Source of the DNA: JAJCYK01 sp965224285
Lineage (GTDB): Bacteria > Bacteroidota > Bacteroidia > Cytophagales > Cyclobacteriaceae
Assembly (NCBI GenBank): GCA_965224285.1
Contig: OZ245043.1
Coordinates: 2,356,001 to 2,420,000, forward strand
DNA: 64,000 bases
Direction: 5' to 3'
Below are positions 32,972 through 42,205 of this stretch, one piece after another. The translations under genes were made by a program, and so were the position numbers. The number at the start of each line of letters is the position of its first letter. Within the stretch, counting starts at the first letter, position 1. A model generated the notes under the pieces. The model was not told the DNA's origin. It searched no databases and was given only the letters and a program-made list of their open reading frames with translations.

Positions 32972-33923
32972 AGCAGGTATTATCGGGGCGGCAGGTTACA
33001 CTGCTGGGGAGTTAATTAGACTGTTGTTGAGACATCCCAAAGCCGAGTTGGTATTTGTCAGCAGTAAATCCCAGGCTGGTCAACCAATACACCACGTACA
33101 CAAAGACTTACTAGGTGAATCTGAGTTGATTTTTCAGCGCGAAGAGATTCCAGAACTGGATGTATTATTCCTATGTTTGGGCCACGGTAAGTCTAAAGAG
33201 TTTCTATCCAAAACTGATTTATCGGACTCATTAAAAATCATAGACCTCAGCCAGGATTTCAGAATTGAAACAGAGGGAAACCCTTACTTGTATGGCCTTC
33301 CTGAACTGCAAAGATCTAAAATTAAACAGGCCCTAAAGGTAGCAAATCCGGGTTGTTTCGCCACTGCTATACAGCTGGCCTTACTTCCCCTAGCCGCTGA
33401 TATCACCGCACCGGTGAATGTTCATGCCATTACCGGATCCACCGGAGCGGGCATTAACCCTACCCCCACTACTCATTTCTCCTGGCGACATAGCAACCTA
33501 TCAGTTTACAAAGCTTTTACCCACCAGCATCTATCTGAGATCAAACAGGGCCTGGTCAAGGCGGGAGCTTCAAAAAATACTAGCTTGAACTTCCTTCCCA
33601 TCAGAGGCGGTTTTTCCAAGGGTATCTTTTGTACCGTTTATACTGATCTGTCAGGACCTGAGGAGGATTTTCAGGAAATCTACTCCCGGTATTATTCGAA
33701 TCACCCCTTTACCTGGGTCACTAGTGATGCAATCAGCTTAAAAGATGTAATAAACACCAACAAATGCTTTTTGAAAGTGGAGGTAATAGAAGGCAAGCTC
33801 CTGGTGACCAGTGTAATTGATAACTTATTAAAAGGAGCAAGCGGCCAAGCGGTTCAAAACATGAATTTGATGTCAGGCCTGGATGAAAAAACAGGACTCG
33901 ATTTGAAAGCAATAGGTTTTTAG
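32964..33923 (+). CDS. argC: N-acyl-gamma-glutamyl-phosphate reductase
   Basis: 319 residues. NADP-binding AGIIGAAGYTAGELIRLLLRHP, catalytic Cys in VANPGCFATAIQLALLPL, and TGSTGAGINPTPTTHFSWRHSN. Reduces acyl-glutamyl phosphate to the semialdehyde. Three bases before argD. Acyl group may be acetyl or succinyl; ArgC does not reveal it. Confidence 0.95.
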   Translation: MIKAGIIGAAGYTAGELIRLLLRHPKAELVFVSSKSQAGQPIHHVHKDLLGESELIFQREEIPELDVLFLCLGHGKSKEFLSKTDLSDSLKIIDLSQDFRIETEGNPYLYGLPELQRSKIKQALKVANPGCFATAIQLALLPLAADITAPVNVHAITGSTGAGINPTPTTHFSWRHSNLSVYKAFTHQHLSEIKQGLVKAGASKNTSLNFLPIRGGFSKGIFCTVYTDLSGPEEDFQEIYSRYYSNHPFTWVTSDAISLKDVINTNKCFLKVEVIEGKLLVTSVIDNLLKGASGQAVQNMNLMSGLDEKTGLDLKAIGF

Positions 33924-33925
33924 TT

Positions 33926-35074
33926 ATGAATTTATACGATGTTTATCCCTTATATGATATGACTCCAGTCCGCGGAGAGGGTGTATATATTTTTGACAAG
34001 GAAGGAGAAAAATTCCTGGATTTATATGGGGGTCATGCGGTTATTTCAATAGGGCATAGTCATCCGCATTATGTTAATAGAATTGCCAACCAATTAAATC
34101 TGTTGGGATTCTACTCAAATTCCTTACAGAATCCACTGCAAGAAGCGCTGGCGGAGATGCTGGGATCAATAAGTGGCTACCGCGATTACCAACTTTTCCT
34201 GGTCAATTCAGGCGCTGAAGCCAATGAAAATGCTATAAAACTAGCCTCATTTGCCACCGGAATGTCAGAAGTGATCTGTTTTAAAGGTGGATTTCATGGC
34301 CGAACCTCCGGAGCATTAGAGGTAACTGATAATCCCAAAATAAAGGCCCCTATAAACAAGAATTGGCAGGTTACCACGCTGGAAATAAATGATATTGATC
34401 AGGTAGAAGATACCCTAAAGCGGGAAAAAACCTGTGCTGTTATCATAGAAGGAATCCAGGGTATTTCCGGTATTATAGAGCCTGATAGCCAATTTTTGCA
34501 GGATCTGCAGGAGCTATGCCAACGTTATCAGGTAAAATTGATCCTGGATGAGATCCAATCAGGGTATGGCCGCACGGGAAAATTTTTCGCTCACCAGTTC
34601 AGCAATCTTGAACCCCACTTAATCACGGTAGCTAAGGGAATGGGCAATGGTTTTCCTATAGGGGGAGTGCTTATTAATCCCGAATTCAAGGCTCACTACG
34701 GGCAGTTGGGTACGACCTTTGGCGGTAATCATCTAGCCTGCGCAGCGGGGTTGGCAGTATTGGAAGTAATTGAAGATGAAGGTTTATTGCAAAACGCCTC
34801 CGAAATGGGTCAATATCTAATCGGGCATCTAACCAAAATTCCCTCCATTAACTCAATCACCGGGAAAGGTCTGATGTTAGGTCTGCATATGGGTTTCCCG
34901 GTAAAAAATTTGCGCAAGCATCTGCTGGTTAATGAGAAAATACTAGTAGGTTCTTCCAGTGACCCGCAAGTATTGAGGTTGCTGCCTCCACTTTGTTTGT
35001 CCAGATATCATATTGATGTATTTTTAGAATCCCTAACCCAAAGCTTGAAACATGAGGAACTTCTTATCCCTTGA
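33926..35074 (+). CDS. argD: N-acyl-ornithine aminotransferase
   Basis: 382 residues, class III PLP aminotransferase. Marks: LYGGHAVISIGHSHP, VNSGAEANENAIKLA, LILDEIQSGYGRTGKFF and the PLP Lys in ITVAKGMGNGFPIGG. Converts N-acyl-glutamate semialdehyde to N-acyl-ornithine with glutamate. Overlaps argF' by 23 bases. Confidence 0.95.
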   Translation: MNLYDVYPLYDMTPVRGEGVYIFDKEGEKFLDLYGGHAVISIGHSHPHYVNRIANQLNLLGFYSNSLQNPLQEALAEMLGSISGYRDYQLFLVNSGAEANENAIKLASFATGMSEVICFKGGFHGRTSGALEVTDNPKIKAPINKNWQVTTLEINDIDQVEDTLKREKTCAVIIEGIQGISGIIEPDSQFLQDLQELCQRYQVKLILDEIQSGYGRTGKFFAHQFSNLEPHLITVAKGMGNGFPIGGVLINPEFKAHYGQLGTTFGGNHLACAAGLAVLEVIEDEGLLQNASEMGQYLIGHLTKIPSINSITGKGLMLGLHMGFPVKNLRKHLLVNEKILVGSSSDPQVLRLLPPLCLSRYHIDVFLESLTQSLKHEELLIP

Positions 35075-35993
35075 TGATGTACCCAATCCCGGAGAACTGG
35101 TAAGATCAGCGCTGGCCTTAAAACAACAGCCACTGGCCCACCGGCAATTAGGCGCGGGCAAAACCCTGGGACTTATCTTTATGAATCCCAGCCTGCGTAC
35201 CCGGATGAGCACTCAAAGAGCTGCCTATAATTTAGGCATGGATGTAATAGTGATCAATGTCAACCAAGACAGCTGGCAATTGGAATTCGAAAAAGGCGCT
35301 GTCATGGATGGAACAGCTGCCGAGCATGTTAAAGAAGCCGCGGGGGTAATCAGCCAATATTGTGATATTGTTGGCATTCGCACTTTTGCGGGGCTGCAGG
35401 ATCAGGAAAGTGATTATCAGGAAAAGATCCTAAATCGATTCTCCGAAAACTTTACGGTACCAGTTGTAAGCCTGGAAAGCGCTACTTTACATCCACTGCA
35501 GTCGCTTGCCGATGTGGTAACCCTGGAAGAAAACCGCAAAAGTTCCAAACCAAAGGTAGTGCTCAGCTGGGCGCCTCACCCCAAGGCTTTGCCTCAGGCA
35601 GTAGCAAACTCTTTTGTGCAATGGGTTCGTGAGTTTGATTATGATCTGACTATTACTCATCCCAGGGGTTATGACCTGGCATCCGAGTTCACTGCCGGAA
35701 TTGGCGTTGAATACCATCAGGAAGAGGCATTCAAAGATGCTCACTTCGTCTATGCCAAGAATTGGAGCAGTTATCATCAATACGGGCAGGTGCTATCTAC
35801 CGATAATTCCTGGACTATTGATGCCCATAAAATGTCTCTAACCAATGAGGCTCATTTTATGCATTGTCTACCGGTGCGAAGGAATGTAGTAGCTACGGAC
35901 GAGGTGATCGATAACTCACTGGTAATAGCTCAAAGTAACAATCGAATTTATGCCGCTCAGGCAGTGCTGGAGGCAATCCTACGAGAACTATGA
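35052..35993 (+). CDS. argF': N-succinylornithine carbamoyltransferase (acyl-ornithine transcarbamylase)
   Basis: 313 residues. Carbamoyl-phosphate motif NPSLRTRMSTQRAA at the N-terminus, HPLQSLADV, and the acyl-ornithine-type signature HCLPVRRNVVATDEV instead of the HCLP(A)xR-type of OTC. Residue 90 (codon 35319) in DGTAAEH is Ala. From published work on this family, Glu at this position (Xanthomonas E92) gives acetylornithine specificity while Pro (Bacteroides fragilis P90) or engineered Ala, Ser or Val gives succinylornithine specificity. I therefore infer N-succinylornithine as substrate. Overlaps argD by 23 and argB by four bases. Confidence 0.88.
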   Translation: MRNFLSLDDVPNPGELVRSALALKQQPLAHRQLGAGKTLGLIFMNPSLRTRMSTQRAAYNLGMDVIVINVNQDSWQLEFEKGAVMDGTAAEHVKEAAGVISQYCDIVGIRTFAGLQDQESDYQEKILNRFSENFTVPVVSLESATLHPLQSLADVVTLEENRKSSKPKVVLSWAPHPKALPQAVANSFVQWVREFDYDLTITHPRGYDLASEFTAGIGVEYHQEEAFKDAHFVYAKNWSSYHQYGQVLSTDNSWTIDAHKMSLTNEAHFMHCLPVRRNVVATDEVIDNSLVIAQSNNRIYAAQAVLEAILREL

Positions 35994-36772
35994 ATGATGA
36001 GCTGCGGATATTGAAAATCGGTGGCAAACTGGTTGATGATTCAGATAAGCTTGATTCAGTACTGGAGGCTGTGACCGGTTATACCACCCCGGTGATAGTG
36101 GTACATGGAGGTGGAGACCAAGCCTCCCGGCTAAGTCGCAAGCTGGGAATGGAACCAAGGATGGTAGCCGGCCGCAGGATAACGGATGAACCCACTTTGA
36201 AAGTAGCCGTGATGGTATATGCCGGCTCGGTAAATAAAAAGCTGGTGGCAGGTCTACAGGCAAAAGCAATAAATGCCATTGGGCTGACCGGAGCCGATGG
36301 TAATCTAATCCGGGCCCATAAAAGGAAATGCACAGAAATTGACTACGGATTTGCCGGTGATATCGCCCCTGAAACCCAATCAAATGAAGTGCTCAATATG
36401 TTGCTCAAACAGGGATTGGTACCGGTGTTCTGTGCTTTAACTCACGATGGCCATGGTCAAATGCTCAATACAAATGCCGATACCATTGCTGCCCACTTGG
36501 CAACCCGTCTGGCAAATGAGTATAAGGTGCGTCTTATTTATTGTTTGGATAAACCTGGAGTGCTGGCAGATCCCCGCCATATTGATTCTGTAATAGACAA
36601 ATTAACGGAAAGTCATTTCCGGAAATTAAAGCAAAATGGGAACATTGCTGAAGGGATGATTCCCAAACTCGACAACGCATTTAACGCTTTAAGGGTGGGG
36701 GTCTGGGAAGTCATTTTATGTGATTGGCGCGGGGCTAAAAGTCTAAAAGGGACCGTATTATGTCAGGGGTAG
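35990..36772 (+). CDS. argB: N-acyl-glutamate kinase
   Basis: 260 residues, amino acid kinase fold. LKIGGKLVDDSDKL at the N-terminus, VVHGGGDQASRL, NTNADTIAAHLATRLA, and EGMIPKLDNAFNAL. Phosphorylates N-acyl-glutamate. ATGA overlap with argF' and 13-base overlap with argE. No extra N-terminal helix as found in arginine-inhibited hexameric kinases is evident, so control may lie at the leader instead. Confidence 0.93.
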   Translation: MNDELRILKIGGKLVDDSDKLDSVLEAVTGYTTPVIVVHGGGDQASRLSRKLGMEPRMVAGRRITDEPTLKVAVMVYAGSVNKKLVAGLQAKAINAIGLTGADGNLIRAHKRKCTEIDYGFAGDIAPETQSNEVLNMLLKQGLVPVFCALTHDGHGQMLNTNADTIAAHLATRLANEYKVRLIYCLDKPGVLADPRHIDSVIDKLTESHFRKLKQNGNIAEGMIPKLDNAFNALRVGVWEVILCDWRGAKSLKGTVLCQG

Positions 36773-37839
36773 GCCCAGGAAATAAGCTCTCGGAATCAGC
36801 TATTCAGCTATTACAGGATTTGATCAAGCTGCAATCGTTTTCCGGTGAGGAACAAGATACAGCTCGATGCCTTAAAGACTATCTGGAAAGTTTTGGTCAT
36901 AAGGTTTTTCAAAAGCATCATAATATTTGGGTTTACAGTCACAATCATCCACCCGATGCCCCGGTTGTACTATTAAATTCTCATCACGATACCGTACGGC
37001 CGGTGGAGGGTTGGACCAAGGATCCTTTTCATCCCCTCATCAATGAAGGTCGACTGTTCGGCTTAGGCAGTAATGATGCAGGCGGAGCACTGGTTGCCCT
37101 TACCGCCACCTTTATTTATTTAAGCAATCAGCCAGAAATTCCGTTCAAGTTAATTCTGGCAGCTACCGCGGAAGAAGAAGTATCCGGAAAATCAGGTGTG
37201 AGCAGCATATTGGATGAACTGGGCCAAATCGAACTGGGACTAGTGGGGGAACCCACGGAGATGGATATGGCCATTGCGGAGAAAGGCCTGGTGGTATTAG
37301 ATTGTACTGCAACCGGAGAATCCGGGCATGCCGCCAGAAACGAAGGTGTGAATGCGATCTACCGGGCTATTCGGGATATTGAATTGATCAGACAGTTTAA
37401 CTTTCCCAAAGAATCCAGTCTTTTGGGGCCGGTTAAGATGAGCGTTACTCAAATCAGCAGCGGACAGCAGCATAATGTAACACCCGACCGCTGTAAATTT
37501 GTAGTGGATATCCGTACCAATGAATACTATTCCAATCGCGAAGTAGTTGAAATCCTCCAAAGTCAGCTACTAGCCGATGTAGTTCCCAGGTCTTTAAGGT
37601 TGAATAGTTCCCGTATAGATCATGACCATCCGGTAATAAAATGCGGTGAACAATTGGGCTTGTCCACCTTTGGCTCCCCCACACTATCCGATCAAGCTCT
37701 GATGGGATTTCCCACCCTAAAAATCGGACCGGGGAGTTCATCTCGGTCTCATACCGCAGATGAATATATCCTTATATCCGAAATCGAGGAAGGAATTAAT
37801 ACTTATATTGATCTGCTACTTATGTTGGACTTGAATTAA
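36760..37839 (+). CDS. argE: M20 family N-acyl-citrulline/ornithine deacylase
   Basis: 359 residues, zinc-dependent M20 amidohydrolase. Metal ligands in NSHHDTVRPV, GLGSNDAGGALVAL and AATAEEEVSGKSG; dimerisation-domain residue region ATGESGHAARNEGVNAI. In the acyl-ornithine transcarbamylase pathway it removes the acyl group from acyl-citrulline. If the pathway is succinylated it would be a desuccinylase. Six bases before argH. Confidence 0.9.
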   Translation: MSGVGPGNKLSESAIQLLQDLIKLQSFSGEEQDTARCLKDYLESFGHKVFQKHHNIWVYSHNHPPDAPVVLLNSHHDTVRPVEGWTKDPFHPLINEGRLFGLGSNDAGGALVALTATFIYLSNQPEIPFKLILAATAEEEVSGKSGVSSILDELGQIELGLVGEPTEMDMAIAEKGLVVLDCTATGESGHAARNEGVNAIYRAIRDIELIRQFNFPKESSLLGPVKMSVTQISSGQQHNVTPDRCKFVVDIRTNEYYSNREVVEILQSQLLADVVPRSLRLNSSRIDHDHPVIKCGEQLGLSTFGSPTLSDQALMGFPTLKIGPGSSSRSHTADEYILISEIEEGINTYIDLLLMLDLN

Positions 37840-37845
37840 GCTGAA

Positions 37846-39189
37846 ATGAAAATTTGGGAAAAAGGTAGTTCTTTGTCCGCTGATATCGAAAAATTTACCG
37901 TTGGCAATGACCGCGAATTGGACCTAAGGCTGGCATCTTTTGATATTATAGGCACTTTAGCTCATTCGCAAATGCTCCACAAGATCGAGTTAATTACCGA
38001 TGAAGAGTGGGCAGCACTCAGAAAAGCTTTGCTTGAACTTCACCAGTTGGTAATCCAGGAAGATTTTAGATTGAACCCCGAGGTGGAAGATATTCATAGT
38101 CACGTAGAGTGGTGGCTTACTGAACAACTGGGAGATATCGGACGAAAAGTGCACAGCGGGAGGTCCAGAAACGATCAAGTACTACTGGATATTAAACTCT
38201 ATTTAAGAGATGAGATCAAGGCCCTGGTAGGGCTACTCCAGGATTTTAATGAACTGCTATTGAGCAAAGCAGAACAATATCAACAGGTGCTAATACCAGG
38301 TTATACACACTTACAAGCAGCCATGCCCTCCTCTTTTGGACTTTGGTTTGGGGCTTATGCCGAATCGTTAGTAGACGACCTCCGGATAATGCGGGGAGCT
38401 TATGATATTGTTAATCAAAATCCGTTGGGATCTGCCGCGGGATACGGAAACTCTTTTCCTTTGGACCGCAATCTAACTACTGAGTTACTGGGGTTTAATG
38501 CATTACATATTAATTCAGTTGCCGCTCAAATGAGCAGAGGCAAGACAGAAACGTCTTTGTCATTTAGTATATCGGCTATGGCGAGCACCCTTAGCAAGTT
38601 GGCTATGGATGTCTGTTTATACAACAGTCAGAACTTCGGTTTTATAACATTCCCAGATCATATTACCACCGGTTCCAGTATTATGCCGCATAAGAAAAAT
38701 CCGGACATATTTGAACTGGTACGGGGGCGTTGTAATGTACTGCAAACCCTACCCTCTCAATTAATGGCCCTCACCACCAACCTCCCAAGCGGCTACCATC
38801 GGGAGCTTCAACTGACTAAGGAACTGCTATTCCCTGCCATTAAACAACTAATACAGTGTCTGGATATAAGCCATAAGGCTTTATCGGAAGTACAAATAAA
38901 TAGTGAGATCATGCTGGATGATCGCTACCGCTTGACTTACAGTGTGGAAAATGTGAACCAGAAAGTACTTCAAGGGATCCCTTTCCGAGAAGCCTATAGA
39001 GAAGTGGCCAGAGAGATTCAAAACGGGACATTTAGCCCATTAACTAATATTGATCATACGCACCTCGGAAGCATTGGAAATCCCGGTATTGCGTTGATCA
39101 GGCAAAAGCTGGAGCAAGTTGTTTCTAGTTTCAACTTCGCCCGTTATGAACAGGCATTTGAAAAATTGATGGCCCAAGACAACCCATGA
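37846..39189 (+). CDS. argH: Argininosuccinate lyase
   Basis: 447 residues, fumarase/aspartase superfamily. Signature GSSIMPHKKNPDIFE with the catalytic Ser loop, plus VHSGRSRNDQVLLDIKLYLRDE and PGYTHLQAAMPSSFGLWFGAYAE. Cleaves argininosuccinate to arginine and fumarate. Stop overlaps the next aminotransferase start as ATGA, showing that the latter belongs to the operon. Confidence 0.96.
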   Translation: MKIWEKGSSLSADIEKFTVGNDRELDLRLASFDIIGTLAHSQMLHKIELITDEEWAALRKALLELHQLVIQEDFRLNPEVEDIHSHVEWWLTEQLGDIGRKVHSGRSRNDQVLLDIKLYLRDEIKALVGLLQDFNELLLSKAEQYQQVLIPGYTHLQAAMPSSFGLWFGAYAESLVDDLRIMRGAYDIVNQNPLGSAAGYGNSFPLDRNLTTELLGFNALHINSVAAQMSRGKTETSLSFSISAMASTLSKLAMDVCLYNSQNFGFITFPDHITTGSSIMPHKKNPDIFELVRGRCNVLQTLPSQLMALTTNLPSGYHRELQLTKELLFPAIKQLIQCLDISHKALSEVQINSEIMLDDRYRLTYSVENVNQKVLQGIPFREAYREVAREIQNGTFSPLTNIDHTHLGSIGNPGIALIRQKLEQVVSSFNFARYEQAFEKLMAQDNP

Positions 39190-40490
39190 GACAAAAACTA
39201 CTATACGCTGGTGCAGAAAAACTAGAGTATGAAATCCGCAATATCGTCAAAAAAGCGGAGCAATTGGAAGCCCGGGGACAGCGCGTTTATTGGGAAAACA
39301 TTGGTGACCCAATTCAGAAAAATGCCCGTATACCGGACTGGATAAAAGAAATCAATCTGGACCTGATCAACGAGGATAGCACTTACGGATATTGCCACTC
39401 CAAAGGAATACTACAGACCAGGAAATTCCTGGCAGACCGTACTAATCAGCTAGGTGGCGCTCAGATCACCGCCGAAGACATCTTATTTTTTAACGGGCTG
39501 GGCGATGCAATTTCCAAGCTATATCAATTTGTTCATCCCAGTTCCAGGATCATTGGTCCGTCGCCGGCTTATGCCACTCATAGTTCGGCAGAGGCTGCTC
39601 ATGCCAATGCTGCTCCCTTGACCTATCGTCTTGATCCCGATAACAGCTGGTATCCGGACCTGGACGATCTACGCAATCAGATTCGCTATAATCCAAATAT
39701 TGTAGGTATACTGATCATAAATCCCGACAATCCGACGGGAATGGTTTATCCCCTGGAAACATTGAAGGAAATGATAGCCCTGGCCAGGGAATATGAGTTA
39801 ATGGTAATTTGTGATGAAGTATATAATAATATTACCTATCATCAAACCAGGGCTTACGCATTGGCCGAGGTAATAGAGGAAGTTCCGGGGATAGCGCTTA
39901 AAGGTATCTCCAAAGAGTTGCCCTGGCCTGGCGGGCGATGCGGATGGATGGAATTTTACAACCGCAGCGCAGATCCGGATTTTGCCAGACTTTGCTCAAC
40001 CTTGGAGGATGTAAAAATGACCGAAGTCTGTGCTACTACCTTGCCCCAAAGGGCCATTCCCAGAATTTTTGGAGACACCCGCTATCGGGAATATCGAAAA
40101 GAGCTGAATCATCAAATTGGAGAAAGAGGAAAACATATAGCTTCCATACTATCAGAAGTGCCTTTCATTAAATTTAATGAAACCTTTGGCGCTTTTTACA
40201 ATACCATTGTATTCAAACCAGGGGCATTAAATGCCGAACAATTTTTGGTCAGTGATAACCCCCATATCGAGTCACTCATCAAACAGTGGATCACTCCTGA
40301 TCTACCTTTGGATAAACGCTTTGCTTATTATCTCTTGGCAGTAGGAGGTGTATGCGTAGTTCCTCTATCTTCCTTCCATTCTACTCTACTGGGTTTCAGG
40401 GTTACTTTGCTGGAAGAAGACCCTCAGTTACTGGATGCCATTTTCAACATCATCAAAAAGTGTATAGTGGAGTATTGTAACTCCAACTGA
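39186..40490 (+). CDS. Class I/II PLP aminotransferase at the end of the arginine operon
   Basis: 434 residues, fold type I. PLP Lys expected in KGISKELPWPGGRCGWMEF; other marks are NPDNPTGMVYPLE and CDEVYNNITYH. The protein resembles AspC/AlaC-like aminotransferases but the inserted QLGGAQITAEDILFFNGLGDA and the long C-terminus make the substrate uncertain. Four-base overlap with argH places it in the arginine operon, which does not need another transaminase for biosynthesis. It might serve glutamate/aspartate supply (aspartate is the ArgG co-substrate). No T-rich terminator of note follows; the next 300 bases are very AT-rich. Confidence 0.82.
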   Translation: MRQKLLYAGAEKLEYEIRNIVKKAEQLEARGQRVYWENIGDPIQKNARIPDWIKEINLDLINEDSTYGYCHSKGILQTRKFLADRTNQLGGAQITAEDILFFNGLGDAISKLYQFVHPSSRIIGPSPAYATHSSAEAAHANAAPLTYRLDPDNSWYPDLDDLRNQIRYNPNIVGILIINPDNPTGMVYPLETLKEMIALAREYELMVICDEVYNNITYHQTRAYALAEVIEEVPGIALKGISKELPWPGGRCGWMEFYNRSADPDFARLCSTLEDVKMTEVCATTLPQRAIPRIFGDTRYREYRKELNHQIGERGKHIASILSEVPFIKFNETFGAFYNTIVFKPGALNAEQFLVSDNPHIESLIKQWITPDLPLDKRFAYYLLAVGGVCVVPLSSFHSTLLGFRVTLLEEDPQLLDAIFNIIKKCIVEYCNSN

Positions 40491-40790
40491 TCACTAATTT
40501 TCAATATTTATTGTACTTTTCTAATATATTGATTCAATATACGTAAATATTTATAATTAAATTAATATAAAAGGTTATTATATCAAATTTTAGAAAATTA
40601 GGTTACCATTAAACCATTGAAATAACATTTTTTTAAAAAATCTATTTTTTAATGTAGAAAACATATCCTGTAGATATAATTTTTTACATTTTTTTAAAAT
40701 TTAAGGTTAAAATTTAAACCTTTTTATTTTCTATTATGGATTTCTTCCTATTTCTTTAACGCATCAAAACCATTATTAAGTAATTAACTA
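40491..40790 (+). other. AT-rich intergenic region before the ammonium transporter gene
   Basis: 300 bases without a gene and clearly richer in A/T than the surroundings. An A/T-only palindrome around 40626-40656 (TTAAAAAA-TCTA-TTTTTTAA with ACATT/AATGT ends) may end the arginine operon. AAGGTT...AACCTT followed by TTTTTATTTT at about 40703-40730 is a weak terminator-like hairpin in the 5' region of the transporter gene. A seven-codon ORF (ATG 40736-40759) is present but has no obvious meaning. No clear sigma-54 site or TAnnTTTG box was found. Confidence 0.5.
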
Positions 40791-42095
40791 ATGATCATGA
40801 AGGAAGAAATTACAGAACTAGTGACTTCAACTGCGGCTGAAGTAGTAGCTGACCCAGTGGCAGCGGAAGTCAGCAGTCAGCTAGCAGAGAATCTGTTGAC
40901 TGTTAACAATGTATGGATGATGGTGGCCACTTTCCTGGTGTTCATCATGCATTTGGGCTTTGCTGGAGTAGAAGCTGGATTTGGACAATCTAAGAATACC
41001 GTAAATATCCTATTCAAGAATACTCTCACTCCACTCATTGGAATACTCACTTACTATGCGGTGGGATTCAACTTGATGTACCCCGGGGAGTTTTCAATGG
41101 GAAAATGGTTTGGGTTTGCCGGACCGTTCCTCCAATTACCGGATGGTGGTGAGAGCTTTGCATACGTGGACGGCGCATATACCTATTGGACGGACTTCTT
41201 ATTCCAAGCCATGTTTGCTGCCACCGCCGCCACCATTGTATCAGGGGCGGTTGCCGAACGCATTAAAATTAACGCGTACCTCATCTTTACGGTGATATTC
41301 GTCGGTTTGGTGTATCCTTTTGTAGGAAGTTGGAAGTGGGGAGCCGGTTGGCTGGATGAGTTGGGGTTCTATGATTTTGCCGGCTCTACTTTAGTACATT
41401 CAGTAGGTGGTTGGGGCGCCCTGGCCGGGATCATGATTATTGGTCCCCGTATAGGGAAGTACCTCGACGGTAAAGTGATAGATAAACCGGGTTCCAGCGT
41501 ACCCTTGGCCACTATGGGAGTATTCCTACTGTGGTTTGGGTGGTTCGGCTTCAACGGGGGCTCAGTGCTTTCAGCTGAACCCGGTGCGGTGTCCAGAGTT
41601 TTGGTCACTACTTCTTTGGCCGCTTCTATGGGTGGAATTGGAGGTTATATCACCGGATGGTTAGTATTTAAACGCTTGGACCTGGGCATGGTATTAAATG
41701 GTATCTTAGCCGGCCTGGTAGGCATAACCGCCGGAGCTGATGTAATTAGCCCCGGATGGTCCTTGCTGGTTGGCTTGGTAGCCGGAGTCTTGGTGGTTCT
41801 TTCTGCCATCACCCTGGACAAACTCAAACTAGACGACGTGGTAGGCGCCGTTTCAGTACACCTTACCTGTGGGATATGGGGTACCCTCGCGGTAGGCATA
41901 TTTGCCCCTGGTGTTTCCATAGGCACCCAGCTGGTAGGTATAGTTGCGATAGGATTAGTTTCCTTTCTGTCAGCGCTGATCATTTTTAAAGTGCTGGATG
42001 TAGTTATAGGTATCCGGGTATCCGAACAACATGAGTCCGAAGGATTGGACAGCCATGAACATGGGATCCGAGGTTATACTATAATCTTAGAATAA
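40791..42095 (+). CDS. amt: Ammonium transporter, Amt/MEP/Rh family
   Basis: 434 residues with about 11 membrane helices. The pore twin histidines are in FAGSTLVHSVGGWGAL and AVSVHLTCGIWGTL; GVEAGFGQSKNTVNI is the typical early loop. Start is ATG 40791, with a second ATG at 40797 equally good; the first ~35 residues are an extra hydrophilic N-terminal stretch rich in Ala and Glu before helix one. Imports ammonium for gltBD or glutamine synthetase. No glnB/PII gene follows; instead a strong hairpin and a porin gene. Confidence 0.95.
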   Translation: MIMKEEITELVTSTAAEVVADPVAAEVSSQLAENLLTVNNVWMMVATFLVFIMHLGFAGVEAGFGQSKNTVNILFKNTLTPLIGILTYYAVGFNLMYPGEFSMGKWFGFAGPFLQLPDGGESFAYVDGAYTYWTDFLFQAMFAATAATIVSGAVAERIKINAYLIFTVIFVGLVYPFVGSWKWGAGWLDELGFYDFAGSTLVHSVGGWGALAGIMIIGPRIGKYLDGKVIDKPGSSVPLATMGVFLLWFGWFGFNGGSVLSAEPGAVSRVLVTTSLAASMGGIGGYITGWLVFKRLDLGMVLNGILAGLVGITAGADVISPGWSLLVGLVAGVLVVLSAITLDKLKLDDVVGAVSVHLTCGIWGTLAVGIFAPGVSIGTQLVGIVAIGLVSFLSALIIFKVLDVVIGIRVSEQHESEGLDSHEHGIRGYTIILE

Positions 42096-42101
42096 TACTC
42101 T

Positions 42102-42164
42102 AAAAAAACCGGTTCCAAAAGCAACGAGGTAAGCTCCCACTTACCTCGTTGGAACAGGTTTTTT
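42102..42164 (+). terminator. Strong extended terminator between amt and porin gene
   Basis: Inner stem AACGAGGTAAG (42123-42133) with CTTACCTCGTT (42140-42150), outer stem AAAAAACC-G-GTTCC (42103-42116) with GGAAC-A-GGTTTTTT (42151-42164), ending in a T-run. With flanking A- and T-tracts it could act on both strands. It starts seven bases after the amt stop, separating it from the porin gene 42 bases further on. Confidence 0.88.
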
Positions 42165-42205
42165 AAATACTTGTACGATTTAAAAACCTAACATTCAAAT
42201 TTAAC

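Noticed and set aside
35052..35993. Ordinary ornithine carbamoyltransferase (ArgF)
   Set aside because: HCLPVRRNV signature and the DGTAAEH loop fit the acyl-ornithine branch; deacylase ArgE after it in the pathway also fits.
40736..40759. Seven-codon ORF (MDFFLFL) before amt
   Set aside because: Too short to support, in very AT-rich sequence; no link to nitrogen control.
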